Source: Massospora cicadina (lineage: Eukaryota; Entomophthoromycota; Entomophthoromycetes; Entomophthorales; Entomophthoraceae). From it: a stretch of DNA of 64,000 nt. The position numbers and the translations under genes were made by a program. Below are positions 46,761-57,644 of this stretch, piece by piece. Position 1 is the stretch's first letter. The number at the start of each line of letters is the position of its first letter. The notes under the pieces are model-generated. The model was not told the DNA's origin. It made no database searches and saw only the letters and a program-made list of their open reading frames with translations. The DNA is taken from the NCBI GenBank assembly GCA_022478985.1, contig JAKSZP010000155.1, forward strand, positions 1-64,000, read 5' to 3'.

Positions 46761-48469
46761 TCTCAATTTATTTGAGGTATGCCAACCAGGGGATGGACAG
46801 TACCAAATCACAACACCCAAAAATGACAAAATAAAACTACTAACCAAGGGGAAGCGGAAACTGCTAACCCACCATGGAAGAGGTTGAGGAGGGGTCAGGG
46901 GTTGGTTTTCAGAAAGACCCACCTCGATCATGGGATGTTGGTTACAGTACCAGACCAGAGCAGAGAGCCAGGGCGTTGGGGCATCCACATAGTGGGGGGT
47001 GGAGGTCAGCGTAGTAAGAGTTTTCCACTTCCTCATCAAGATAATGATGGGAGAGTGATTCAACAAAAGCTGCAAGGAGAATTTCTGCTTCTTTGCGGGC
47101 TTCAGGAAGCTGGGTGAAAAGGGAGATACTGTGGTGGGTGATTTTGGCTGAGGGGTTGAATGAAGCAAGTGTTGCGACATTCATAATAGCAACTTCAGCA
47201 TCATTGAATAGTTTCAAGATGTCACTGAAGGGAGATTCAGGGAAGTTGGGGGGAAAAAGAGGGTGGACAGGACATGCTGGAGCTGAGCCACTGACTGGGC
47301 CACCGCAGTGCATAGTTTCAGGCACTGAGGAGAGGCCACCGCAGCTAAGGTGAGCTGGTGGTCACTTTGAAAGGAGGCTGTTTTGGCAGAGGAGCGAAAT
47401 GGCGAGGGGTAGGGGTTTTATCAAAGTTGGGAAAGAAAAATTCTGCCCAACCATAATCAAATTGGCAGAGAGGTTGACCTGTATGCTTACTAATGAGGAC
47501 ATTACCTAATTCATCAGTATCAGCCAATAGATCCTATGGATTTTGGTTCACTGGAATAGTGGCGTTCAAATTTGGGTGGGTGGGATTGGGCGAATGGGTG
47601 GCTGCTTGGGTGCCAATGGTGGTCCAAGCATTTCTCTGATTGTCTGGGGTGGATTTAGGTGGAAGAGTGAGGCTGGAGGTTTTGGAGGGGGCTGATTTTC
47701 CATGCAGGCCCACTGAATGAGATTGGAGGGTGGGAGGGGGCAGCAAAGCGCCCCATACTGAACCTCCAGAGGGGGTCTCAGAAGCTGCAGCAGCGAACTT
47801 GGCCTGAGGACACGCTTTTTGCATGGTTGAGGCCAAAGCAGAGGGAACAATTCTGCCTACCATTATTGACCTGAGCCCAAAAGAAATGATCAGGCGCTGC
47901 AGCCACACTAGCGCAGGGTGGGATTTGTTGGGCTATGGTAGGGTGGTGTGGGATAATGGTGGCTGTTGCACGAGGAGCAGCAAGGCACTCTGCACCAGAT
48001 GGAATGGCAAAGATGAGGTTGGGCTGAGTGACATAAGCCATGAGCCCCGCGACCAACTGGTCATACAAAACCTGGGGTGGAAGGTGGGATGGGAGATTTG
48101 TGAAGGATACCACCAGCGTGGTGTCTGAAGAAAGGCAAGTATGGGTTGTGGGAATGGGGTTTTTTTTATAAATTAGAGGAGTTTGTGCTGCCGCTTCAGC
48201 GTCCTCCTCAGATTGGAACCCAACGTCAAAGTAGCCCTTAAAAGGGCGAAAGTCTATAAAGCCAGCTGGTGCAAAGGCCGCAGTGGCTAGGTCAATAATT
48301 GCTTTATTGGCATATGAGAACAAACGCCCATAGTCCACTCTGAGGCAATAGCGAATGGTGGAGCAAGGGAGGGCGAGAGGATGGGGGCGAGAAGGGTGGA
48401 CGCGCGCCAGGTGGAGCGCTAAGTCCCGTGGGGGGACAAAAACGGCTGGAAGCAGTGGGCAGGCTGTTT
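46761..48469 (-). mobile_element. ORF1-only LINE copy A (minus strand)
   Basis: A perfect 13-bp TSD, TTCCACTTTTAAT, lies at 46748-46760 and 48470-48482. On the minus strand the 1.7-kb element encodes only an ORF1 protein and then a 3' end reading TACTGTCCATCCCCTGGTTG and GCATACCTCAAATAAATTG. There is no ORF2. It is 5' shorter than copy B. The TSD shows that this ORF1-only form itself was inserted. Confidence 0.92.
46866..48467 (-). pseudogene. Copy A ORF1 (Gag-like, RRM-like fold, zinc knuckle)
   Basis: The longest open part (47778-48338) starts MDYGRLFSYANKAIIDLA and contains FKGYFDVGFQSEEDAEAAA, the RRM-like block shared with LINE2 ORF1. A second block, LVVSFTNLPSHLPPQVLYDQL, follows, then a knuckle start CSLCFGLNHAKS whose last Cys falls out of frame. 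Pro-rich linkers (47566-47908) and a helical C-terminal segment, LFNDAEVAIMNVATLASF (about 47200), come next. The coding ends at the CCATGGTGGG block near 46870. Several frameshifts separate these pieces. The first codons are missing because of 5' truncation. Confidence 0.8.
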
Positions 48470-48482
48470 TTCCACTTTTAAT

Positions 48483-48655
48483 ATACTATATAAATTAATG
48501 GTATAATACTGGAACAATAATTATAAAAGTAAAATGGGACCTAAGTTGGAGCATCCTCTTTTTTGAAAAAGAAGATCATATAAATTGGTCAAGTAGTTTC
48601 AAAGTTATATGTGAACAAACATAGAAAAATATATATACAGTCAACTTGAGAACCT
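48483..48655. other. Short AT-rich segment at the right edge of the G2 gap
   Basis: It has no coding. It contains AATTGGTCAAGTAGTTTCAA and GTTATATGTGAACAAACATA, a type of sequence often seen near the ends of transposons. It probably belongs to the same unclassified element as 19196-19795. Confidence 0.4.
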
Positions 48656-50270
48656 TCTACAATTTCAAAGTTGATTAATAAAAAGGTCAGAAGTGCTTAA
48701 TAGACAGTAGTACCACAAAACATTCTCATTCTTTAATGCTATAGTTGCATCTGGCTTTTGAAAGAGTTTTGCTATAATAAGCAATGGGATGATCCCCTAA
48801 GTTTTTGCTATGCTGGGATAAGATAGCTCCTATAGCTATATCATTGGCATTAGTGAAAAAGTAAAAAAGGGTTGTCAAAGTTAGGATGCACAAGTACTGG
48901 AGAGTGAGAGAGGGCTATGCACAAAAGGTCAAAGGCCTGTTGTTGTTCCTCTTTCCACTGAAAGGGTATTCCTTTATTCAAAAAGTATACTAAAGGCTCA
49001 GAGGTGTCAGAAAAGTGGGGAAAGAACTAGTGATAGTATCCTACCATCCCTAAAAAGACCTTTACATCATGTAGGAATTTAGGGAGACATCTTAGATATG
49101 GCCATGATTTTGTTGTCCATTGGAGATATTCCAGCCTTACTTACCTTATGGCCCAAAAAATCCATTTTGATTTCAAAAGGATCATTTGGAGGGCTTTAAC
49201 TTTAGGGAAGCTTGGTATAATCGCTGAAAAATCTCCTTTAGGTGTTCCAGGTGGTCAGTAAATGTTCACGAAAAATGGTAATATTGTCAAAATATATAAT
49301 ACACAATAGCGCTTTAAATCGCTTAATAGACCGTTCATGGCTCTTTGGAAGGTGGCAGGGGCGTTGCACAACAGTTGTGGCATTTGAGTGGGCTCAAATT
49401 ATCTTCATTAGAAATAAGGGCACAGTTTTTTCAAGCTTCTAGGGATAAGTCAATCCATCAATACCACTGGTGAGGTCCATTGCCAAAAATAATGTGATCC
49501 TGACATTAAGCATAAGGGATCATCTATTTTCAGTAAAAATAAAACTATCTTTCTGGGCAATGGGATCTAGCTGGAGATAATACATCACAACTTAGTGACC
49601 AACATTTTTTATAGATTAATAAGAACAGAGAAGCCCACGGACTTTTGGATGGCACATGTAGCCTGACTTTCAACAATTGTTTCAGTTCTAGGGTGAATTG
49701 AACTTCTTAGACTTTAGATTTTTTGATAGGCTCAAATTAAAGGGTATGATTTTCAGTTTTGACTTGGTGAACAACACTTGTCATTTTCCCATTGTCACCT
49801 GGTCCCAAGGGCAGATATTGTTATGCTCCTCAAGGAGGGCTTCCACATTCTGGCGTTCATTGAGATTGAGGCTGACCATAATCTTACTTTTGACTAGAGT
49901 TATTGTGGGTATGGGGTCAAACCATAAAGCTTGTAGAGAACATAATTAGCTGACATTGGCAATATTCAATAGGACAGAGTTTGGAATAGGCAATGAGAGC
50001 ATTTTGAGGAACTTATGGTCAAATTTGTTAGGTTTCCTAATAGAATGGAGATATATTTCCTATAGATGGGATCTAAAACTCCAGGACAGGTCAATGCTTC
50101 TTTAATAGAAGGGTTAGAATGTCCGTGTAACTCCAGAATTTGGTCATGTGGAATGTGAACCTTTATTCTCAAGTTTATGATAACTTGAGAGCCAGGTAGT
50201 ATATTAATAGGATGGGGCATATAGTTGTATCCTGTCTTCAGCGTACACAGCCTCAAGTGGTAACTTAGTT
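48656..50270 (-). pseudogene. G2 reverse transcriptase and start of RNase H
   Basis: On the minus strand, a linker (49966-50256, SQVIINLRIKVHIP) precedes RT. Recognisable RT pieces are AMDLTSGIDG, QMPQLLCNAPATFQRAMNGL and a catalytic block reading YFDNITIF where YLDDI is expected. GHKVSKAGISPMDNKIMAI and GMVGYYH...FPHFSDTSEPL follow. RNase H starts NANDIAIGAILSQ...NLGDHPIAYYSKTLSKARCNYS and breaks off at IKHF near 48660. It resumes at 19195. Frames alternate and stops are frequent. Confidence 0.85.
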
Positions 50271-50369
50271 TTACCTCATAAGATTTAGTATTTGACTTTG
50301 AAAATAGAGGAAGGATGTTTGAGGAGGCAGGTTAGTTTTCTGGGGCTCCTTTACTTTGACCAAAAGTTC

Positions 50370-50720
50370 AAATATTAACGGTATCCAGTGCTCAAAGAGA
50401 GGGGTATTTTCCCTATAATTGATAATGTAGTTGAACTCCCAATCAAAATGAACTCCAATAAGCAAGTATAGTTATCATTTTCTAAAGTGATAGTGGTAGT
50501 GGTAATCAATAGCTTTCCAACTTGGAGGGGTAAGGCAGAATACGCCCTGATCGCCCTTGTAGACTGATTCTCAGCCATCCCATATTTAGCTTCATGAATC
50601 AAATTTGGAGCCAATTTGATTTTCTGGATGAGTCAGGAGGATATAACGTTAACTGGGGAACTGGTATCAATCATAGCCAGGACTTTAACCTTATGAACGA
50701 CTACCTCTACGCGTACCACC
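50370..50720 (-). pseudogene. G2 aspartic protease
   Basis: The minus strand reads VLAMIDTSSPVNVISS, where the retropepsin DTGSPVN motif has Gly changed to Ser, then RAYSALPLQVGKLLITTTTITLENDNYTCLL. This matches the G1 and G3 proteases block by block. A stop follows VNVISS, and the frame is open for 79 residues after that. The DTG to DTS change alone should lower or abolish activity. Confidence 0.85.
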
Positions 50721-50990
50721 AATGACCTGAATGGAGAGTTAATGGCTAATGAACTTATTTTAGGTTTTTGTAGCGAGGCAAGCGGAATTTTTTACCGCAG
50801 CAAAGCTCAGGGGTTTTCAATGTGCTTGAAAGTTTTATTAGCTAATGTTTGACTCTCACTTGAGGAGCTGCAGTGAGAGTTTGATTGGGTATTTGACCAA
50901 TATAAAAATAAGAAAGCTGAATATCTTTAATTCCTTGAATATTAAGAGGTACTTTGATTTCTGTAAAAGCTAACACTAAACATCCCGATG
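50721..50990 (-). other. G2 gag-pol linker
   Basis: No recognisable domain; decayed coding between the gag knuckle and the protease. Confidence 0.4.
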
Positions 50991-52378
50991 TACTGGACAT
51001 AGAACTAGAACTATAATATTAGGCACTTGATTATTTGTCAGCAGAGGGAGCCTCTTGCTTTAATCTTACTGTTGTTTCTGCCAAGATGCAACAAAGTTTG
51101 TGTCAGTGGTTGATGGTGTGCCCATTTTTCTTGCAATAATTGCAGAATAAATCTGGAGTAGGTGATTCAAGGGGTGATACATTCATACTTGAGGTTAAGG
51201 CTTATTATTTAAATGAGGTGGTCCAGTTGGTTTAAAAAGCTCAGCAGGAATCTCCATGATGGCTTCTTTGATGTGCAGAAGATTCCAAAGGTTAGATTTC
51301 ACCGCTTTAAGATAAAGTAAGATATTGGGAATATTTTTGAATGCCAAAAGAGAGGCGGTGATAGCATTGTCTAAAGTAAGATGATTCCCTGTAACCAAAA
51401 TTTGAGCCTTGAGATAAAAATGACAAACAAACTCATTGCGGCTTCACATAATTAAGGCTGATTCCCATTATGTCTGTTTCTGGTTGGATAAGGCTCAGTT
51501 GCTCCCAAATTCCTGAAGCAGAGCAGCCTTGGCTTTGCTCCAGGTATGGCAGCCCCTAAGGTGAGGTACCATGATGTCCTGGTCTACGTGGCTAAGACAG
51601 TTTGTCAGTTGTTTGAGCCATTAGTTAGCCATGGCGTCTTCCATGGCGCTCTTGTAACAACATAGGAAGAAGAAAATATTTCTCCTGGGACATACTTTAC
51701 TTTGAATGAAGGTTTAAACGAGCTATTTGGAGGGGTTGGAGGCCAAAATACATGAACTGACGCCAGGGGCGCTCCTTCTCCCAAAAAGAGGAAATGGTAT
51801 CTCAAGTGTATTTTTGGGGAGTAAAAGCATCCACTTGACTTAGCAAGTCATTGATATCTTTAATAACAAAATACACCTGATCATGAGTGGCCTGAAAAGC
51901 CATTTTTGTGGTGAAAAGCTGGTTTAAATGCCGAATTTCGCTTTTTAAACTAGCATTCATATCACGAAGTTCAAGTTGGTATTGCTTGGTAATAAGCATT
52001 TGTTGCTCTAAGTCTCATACTACAGTGGGTAGGGCAGCCAAGTTTTCAAGACATTAATGATGAGCATCCAGAGAAACTTCAGGATGAAGAGACAATCCAT
52101 CCAAGTTATTTACGCTCCATGAGCTATGCATCCTAATTGGCTTCAAGATTTTGAATTTGCCAAAGTAATGACTGGAGGTGTTCATTAAGGACTTCAGGAT
52201 AAGTGCTAGGTTCAGGAGGGCCAGGGGGTCCTAGTAGCCTAGAGGGTCCCGGGGAACCACGTTGACTGGCTTGTCTATTGTGACCAGGGGCTCCTAGTTT
52301 TCCAGGAATTCCATGAGGGCCATCATCATCCAGCATCCCCAGTGGTCCAGAGGGATGAATATTGTCCTGGAATTGCAT
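50991..52378 (-). pseudogene. G2 gag
   Basis: The minus-strand ATG at 52378 opens MQFQDNIHPSGPLGMLDDDG, a Gly/Pro-rich N-terminus. A coiled-coil-like part (51802-51999, ELRDMNASLKSEIRHLNQL) follows. A capsid-like part (DQDIMVPHLRG...AALLQEFGSN and LTLDNAITASLLAFKNIPN, about 51300-51620) corresponds to the G3 gag. The knuckle reads CNYCKKNGHTINH (about 51125), with a TGA in place of the last Cys. Stops and shifts occur throughout. Confidence 0.75.
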
Positions 52379-53148
52379 ATATCATAAATTAACTCTTCAT
52401 GAAAATGGAGGAGTTCATCCATGGAATACATGAAGTTATCATTTTTATGTTTTTACTCTGATGGCACAATCTCCAATTTGATTATGAATTATGACTTCTA
52501 ATTGACTAAAATGGTTGAGGAGTTCCATTCAAACAAATCTCATGACTCTTATCCAGACGTGTTAACACAATCTGCATTTTGCTAATGAGTTGCCATTTTC
52601 TTTAATAGGGAACTTAGGTTTTCACTACTGAAGAGAGAGGCAGATTGATAGAATTGGAGAAGTTGCAAATTTAAAAACCTTACAACTGTAAATGCCAAAG
52701 TAGTTCCCAATGATCGAAACCAGCTACTTGTAGTAGATGGTCAAATGTGGGATGTATGAATTGGTGCACATAGCGTTCCAAACGTCCTACTCAAACCTGT
52801 TCTCCATCAAGCGAGAAACTGCTGATTAAACTCATCATAGGAGCTAATACAAAAAAGCTCATCTTCTATTTTCTTGACCTCCAGGGATGTAATACCCAGA
52901 AAAGAGGAGCTTGATAGCTTCAGCGGTGACCAAGAGATTTGTAATTGATATTGCTCCATTGGAGGAGTGGGGAGGTTCACCTTCAAAGATGTGGGAGATA
53001 AAAGGTTGTGAGTCGCTGCCATTACTCCTATGTGCATATAGATCGCCCAGTCACCGAGATGGGTTGCATCATGATCTGAGGAAGTATCCTATGCCAAATC
53101 ATTATTGTCCATTGTATTAATAATTTCACCAGGAACTTGGGGTAACTT
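52379..53148 (-). other. G2 5' leader
   Basis: Non-coding DNA between the primer-binding site and the gag ATG, about 770 bp. Short frames on both strands lack any known motif. Confidence 0.5.
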
Positions 53149-53163
53149 GGCAGGGAGCATCAA
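53149..53163 (-). promoter_or_regulatory. G2 primer-binding site (decayed)
   Basis: The minus strand reads TTGATGCTCCCTGCC next to the 5' LTR. Compared with TGGTGCTC in G1 and G3, one G has become A. It is in the right place, so the same primer tRNA is likely. Confidence 0.55.
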
Positions 53164-53582
53164 TTTTATCAGGACGCAGGGTGCTGTTAATCCACAGGTC
53201 CAAAAAGAAGAGACCAGGAAACCTGAAGTCCTGAGTGAAGGATATATGAAAGGTTTACTTTGATAATAATGTTTTTCAAATAAGAGAAAAACTCTAAGGT
53301 TGGCATATCTTAGCAAAATCGTCACTAATTAATAGTGGAAAAAGCTAAAACTGAGCGGCAAAAGAATTGTAATTTTAATTTACTATCCAAACGAAATATA
53401 TAAATTTTTTCAGGGAATTATTTTTGGTAAAAATCCCCAAATGCTTCCAAGCTGAGATCTATACTAATAGCAATTGGGGATTCTGCAATATACCAATTAC
53501 TTCTGTCAAAGAGGATTTGATCTCACATGGAATGTATTTGAACCCTCTATCAGGAAGTTTCTGTTGAAAAATATTTGATCAC

Positions 53583-55487
53583 GGGTTTTCTTCTGCTTGA
53601 CATCACTTTTGAGCAATTTTGAAAAAACAGTCAATTTTACACCGCCGCCTCACCACATCAATTTTCCAATTTATGTCCTTGGATCCACCACCTGCTGGCC
53701 CAGTGTGGGGAAGTGGTGCTCCACTCATTAGTATTTACCACCCAGAAGGCAAACGCATGTGGACTGGATCTTCCAGTCCACCAAATACATCTGGACGCTT
53801 TGTCCCTCCAGGAACTTAGCACTCCACCTTGCATGATTCCACCCAACCCATCCCCATCCTTTAGACCTACCTCAATCCACTATCCACTTTTGCCTCCATT
53901 TCAAGTACAGACGTCTCTTTTCATATGCCAACAAAGTGATAATTGAGCTGGCAACTGCCACCTTTGCATTTGCAGGAAATATAGACTTACGCTCATACAA
54001 GGGATATTTTGATATAGGCTTCCCCACTGAAGAGGATGCGGCCGCTGCAGCAGCTATGCCCTTAATATATAAAAACACCCAATTACCACCACCCAAACAC
54101 GTCTCACAGATGATACCACTCTCTTGGTGACCTTTGAAAGCCTCCCCTCACACCTTCCCCCTCAAACACTTTATGAGAAGTTGATGTCAGGGCTGTCCAC
54201 TTATGGCAAAGACCCCATACTCCAATTCATTGTCCCAAGTGGTGCTGAACGCCATGTGGTACCTCAGGCAATGGCCACCATTACCCCCATCAGCTGAACA
54301 TGGCCTAGCACATCTCACCGCGTGCCTATATCCCATCCGCACCCAAACATTTCTTTTGGGACTCGAATTGCCAATGGTCACACAATTTGCCCCCCTCTTC
54401 CATGAATTGGACCATACAAAAAAACATGTCAATACAAAATTAAACCTGCAAACATGGCCAACTCCACCCATGAGGCCACACCAACAATTTCAAGTGGGAT
54501 TTTGTCTTCCCCACCCCTCAGGTTGTGCGCTCAATGAATCAGCAGCAAAATTTAGCAACCCAAATTTAAACTGGCCAATTTTACAACCATCTAACCAATT
54601 GGGAGCAGTTTTGGACCATAATTCAATCCAAAAATTTTTCCTTCCCAAACTTACCCAACCACACGACCTATCACCAAATCCAAGTCAACTAAAATCCCTG
54701 GGACTTATTGGATGAAGTGAACAAATCTGGTGAAATTATCCCACCACTGGGTGATCCAATTATTTTAGAACCTTATCTGAATTCAGACTTTGATGCCTCA
54801 GCCCCGCCCAACCAATATGTCCCCAAACCCAATGCTACCCCTTTTCAATTTGACCACCAGCATGCTGAGGCCACAGTGGCCTCACCTAAAAATTGCAATC
54901 TTTGTGAAGCCATGGCAAAATCTGTCACTGAATTTTAAAAAAGGCTGCACCCCCTTGTTCCCCCCTGATTTTCCTCCTATTGCAAAAGAGGAAATTAAAC
55001 GCCTCTATGAAACTGCCACTGCTGTCAAACATGTCGCTGAACTGGCAGATTTTTCCCCATCCACACATATCACCAGAGCCAACATTGCAAAATTAGCCCA
55101 ACTTCCTGAAACCCACATCCAAGCTGAACACCATGTTGCCAAACTCATAGAGGCTTTGATCCAGGCCTTAATTGTCAATCTCAACAACTATCTACTTCAC
55201 CTTGACCCTCATCCCGCGGATGCCCTAACTCCCTTGCTATCAACACTGATCCGCTTCTTCAATGAAGAACCTGATGATGATGATCCTCCTGATCCCCCCT
55301 CCTTCTCGCCATGGTGGGATAAGTGGCTCGCCGCTGTGCCACCTGGTAGGTTGTTTTCTCATTTCTTTTGTGTTTCCCACTGCTTGTTTAGGGTGATCAG
55401 TTTATGTTTTAGTTTGTTTAGTTTTGGATTTTCTGTTTCAGTATTGTCTTTCCCCTGGTCAGCTTGCCTCAGTTAAATAAAAATAAT
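53583..55487 (+). mobile_element. ORF1-only LINE copy B (1.9 kb)
   Basis: An 11-bp TSD, TATTTGATCAC, lies at 53572-53582 and 55488-55498 within the G2 LTR. Excising the element restores an LTR aligned with 17204-17770. It has a 5' leader, one ORF1 frame set, and a 3' end GTCTTTCCCCTGGTCAGC and TTGCCTCAGTTAAATAAAAA. No endonuclease or RT is present. It appears to be the most complete of the three copies. Confidence 0.93.
53673..55330 (+). pseudogene. Copy B ORF1 (Gag-like)
   Basis: The start is at 53673 (MSLDPPPAGPVWGSG), 90 bases into the element. The blocks, in shifting frames, are: a Pro-rich N-terminus; ELATATFAFAGNIDLRSYKG then YFDIGFPTEEDAAAAAA (about 53940-54060); a LPSHLPPQTLYEKL-like second block; a Cys segment (CNLCEAMAKS, about 54895); and a long helical C-terminus (54960-55200, for example IKRLYETATAVKHVAELADF). 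It finishes with an acidic EEPDDDDPPDPPSF run. The end is near the CCATGGTGGGATAAG block at about 55310. It probably binds RNA; no catalytic domain is seen. Five or more frameshifts and stops occur. Confidence 0.8.
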
Positions 55488-55648
55488 TATTTGATCACAT
55501 AAGTTGAGGTTGAACCTTGATATCAGGAGGCCTTGAATTTAGTTGATGACTATTCCACCAATGTTTTTGACTATATTGTCAGAGCAAGTTCAGATCCCTT
55601 CATCAGATGTATTGAATCCTTATCATATGCCAAAATCCCGACAGCCAA

Positions 55649-56949
55649 CATGCTAGAGATCGCACAACCTGTCCAAAATTCCCCTATAGGTACTAAAGAG
55701 TCTAAAAGTCACATTGTGTCATAAATAATGAAGCTGATCACAGAAGAAAACCTGGGATCAAACAATCCAAAATCTATAAAACTTCAATTATTCTCTTGGT
55801 CAGATAGGTTTATAAAATTGGCTGCCATGACATACAATTTTGCTGCAATACAAGGTCAATTCTATTGATTTGTAATAATCTATGATTGACAAAACAATAT
55901 ATCAATAACTTAATGACATGATCTGAACCTGTCTAAGCCTTCCAACCTATTACACTCTTTCCAACCAAACCAATCAACAAATGTGCAGGCCTTGGGCCCA
56001 GGATGCTGCTTGAGCTCTCTCCAACCTTTTCTTCTAACAACCTCCTATAAAGGCAACAGCGCTCCTTAGGTATGTTGTTAATCTATTCTTTTATTTAAAA
56101 TTATATTTAAACAAACCTCACCTATGCTATTTTCTTTACAATGGAATTTGCCTTACACGCCATATCAATATTTTTATTTTAATCCAGAAAATGCACACTG
56201 CCATCCAAAAAGTGTTTCTGATGTTCCTGAAATGGGTTAAATCCATTGATCCAGCATTACTCTGCGCCCTAGGAGAACATGTGAGTAATTGTTGCTTTCA
56301 ATCATAGCTGCTAATCCATCAAGCATGCTTTGTAATCCTGCAACTGTTTTTTATTCAGCTAATCTGACCCCTATTTGGAATATCCTTACATCATATTCTC
56401 TACCACCATTACATTTTGTTTATATATAATTTCAACAGCTGTGAAACCTAAAGGAGTTGTCATTAAACCTGCAGTTGTCTTCATCTACCGCCTTGATAAT
56501 TACCCCAGTAAGACCATCAGTTTCCACATTGCAGCCTTCTTGCTTGTTAAGTGGGTTTTTATATTTTTTAAACAAATTTACCATCATTAACCTTTAGAAA
56601 AGCTCACCTTCAAGCTATTAGGCTGAATGTGGCCCTTGCATTCAGGGTTCTTCGCTGGGTACTATAAAATCAGTTTAGAAACTCAATCTTTTTTTCAATC
56701 AGCTGTGACTATTAAATTTATCAATAGTAATATTTTGATATGAGTTGCAATAGTCTAGTGCCATATTATCAATCAAAGGATTCTATATATATTTTTATTA
56801 GAAATTTTTTTTATTGATCTCTTATGATTAGTCTTTAACAATTTCTCATTTTAGATTTTCTCATTTCTCTCTAAAAATTATTATGATACCTATAAATTCT
56901 CATGTTTTGGTAAAAACCATCACTTAAATTTTTATAGCCAAGAAAAAGT
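55649..56949. other. Flank between G2 and LINE4, no confident gene
   Basis: Mostly AT-rich. Around 56190-56280 a short open stretch, MHTAIQKVFLMFLKWVKSID then PALLCALGEH, runs into GTGAGTAATTG. A T-rich tract ending in CAG lies about 75 bases later. A second open piece, AVKPKGVVIKPAVVFIYRLD, lies at about 56438. These could be exons of a host or element gene with short introns, but they match no family I know. Confidence 0.25.
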
Positions 56950-57134
56950 TTTATTTATTTGAGGATGGCTGACCAGGGGACTGACACATCCAATATGTAG
57001 GAAAGAAAGTAAAGAGGGGGAGCACACTAAGTATTGGAGCCATAAAAGCAGGACAAGACATGGTACACTTGGGTGTGGCTAGTAGCCACGGATTGTGGGT
57101 GACTATGGCCTTGATAGACTTGACAGCTCAAGGG

Positions 57135-57644
57135 CTAGTAGGGTGTACCGCCTATAGAGATTGTGAGGTTTTTGGTGTCACATCGAAGGAACCAGATTGG
57201 GAGCCAGTTACCCATCTGTTTCTTCCATTTGTGTTTTAGTGATCTGAATATCCAGGCTTGGAAATGGTTAGCCAAGTGGCTGTGGAACCTGACGATAGCT
57301 TGGTTAATGTTGTGGAAGATCCCGTTGAAGGCATCAAGGGCAATTGTGTGAATGGACCATATTGCAATACTCACAATTAAAGCTCTTAGCGCCTGGGGGA
57401 TAGGTGAGAATGTGTTGAGTGCTAGGATGTTGCGGGATAGTCAGAATTCAGCTGATGGTGATTGTTGGAATAAGTACATCACATTGGCCCAGATAATATT
57501 GGACGGTGGGCACTCTTCCAGGTGGTGGGCCTGCGTGTTATGTCTGCAGCAGATGGCGCATGACTTGAACATTGAGAAGGTGTGGTCAGCTGTTTTAAAC
57601 ATATGATGCATGTAGCGCCACACTGTGGAGCTCACTTGTGGGAA
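57135..57644 (-). pseudogene. LINE4 ORF2, C-terminal part
   Basis: The minus-strand frames read SSTVWRYMHHMFKTADHTF then CAICCRHNTQAHHLEEC, a zinc finger of the zf-RVT kind. The final block, IAIWSIHTIALDAFNGIF and FHSHLANHFQAWIF, aligns with AIAMWTIHTIVLDAIAGSI of LINE2. The two segments are in different frames (57441-57635 and 57135-57374). The upstream RT part lies beyond the G3 insertion. This shared C-terminus defines the true end of ORF2 in LINE2/3. Confidence 0.88.

Larger units (their letters stand above)
17204..55643 (-). mobile_element. LTR retrotransposon G2, Ty3 type, split by nested insertions
   Basis: The LTR at 17204-17770 and the LTR at 53167-55643 (itself split by an ORF1-only LINE) are homologous. 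They are flanked on their outer sides by the same five bases, GCCAA (17199-17203 and 55644-55648), so they are the two ends of one insertion. On the minus strand gag, protease, RT and the RNase H start lie at 52378-48656. The RNase H end, integrase and GPY/F tail lie at 19195-17787. The frames match across the gap within RNase H. About 29 kb of later insertions (foldback segment, Helitron with three LINEs, SINE, ORF1-only LINE) separates them. Confidence 0.85.
53167..55643 (-). repeat. G2 5' LTR, split by an ORF1-only LINE
   Basis: LTR sequence occupies 53167-53582 and 55499-55643 (561 bp together, against 567 in the partner LTR). It starts TATCAGGACGCAGGG and ends AAAATCCCGACA. The next five bases, GCCAA, match those before 17204. 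Confidence 0.85.

Noticed and set aside
54203..54715. 170-residue ORF in copy B as a separate protein
   Set aside because: It is an out-of-frame reading of ORF1; the homologous frame in copy A gives the conserved blocks.
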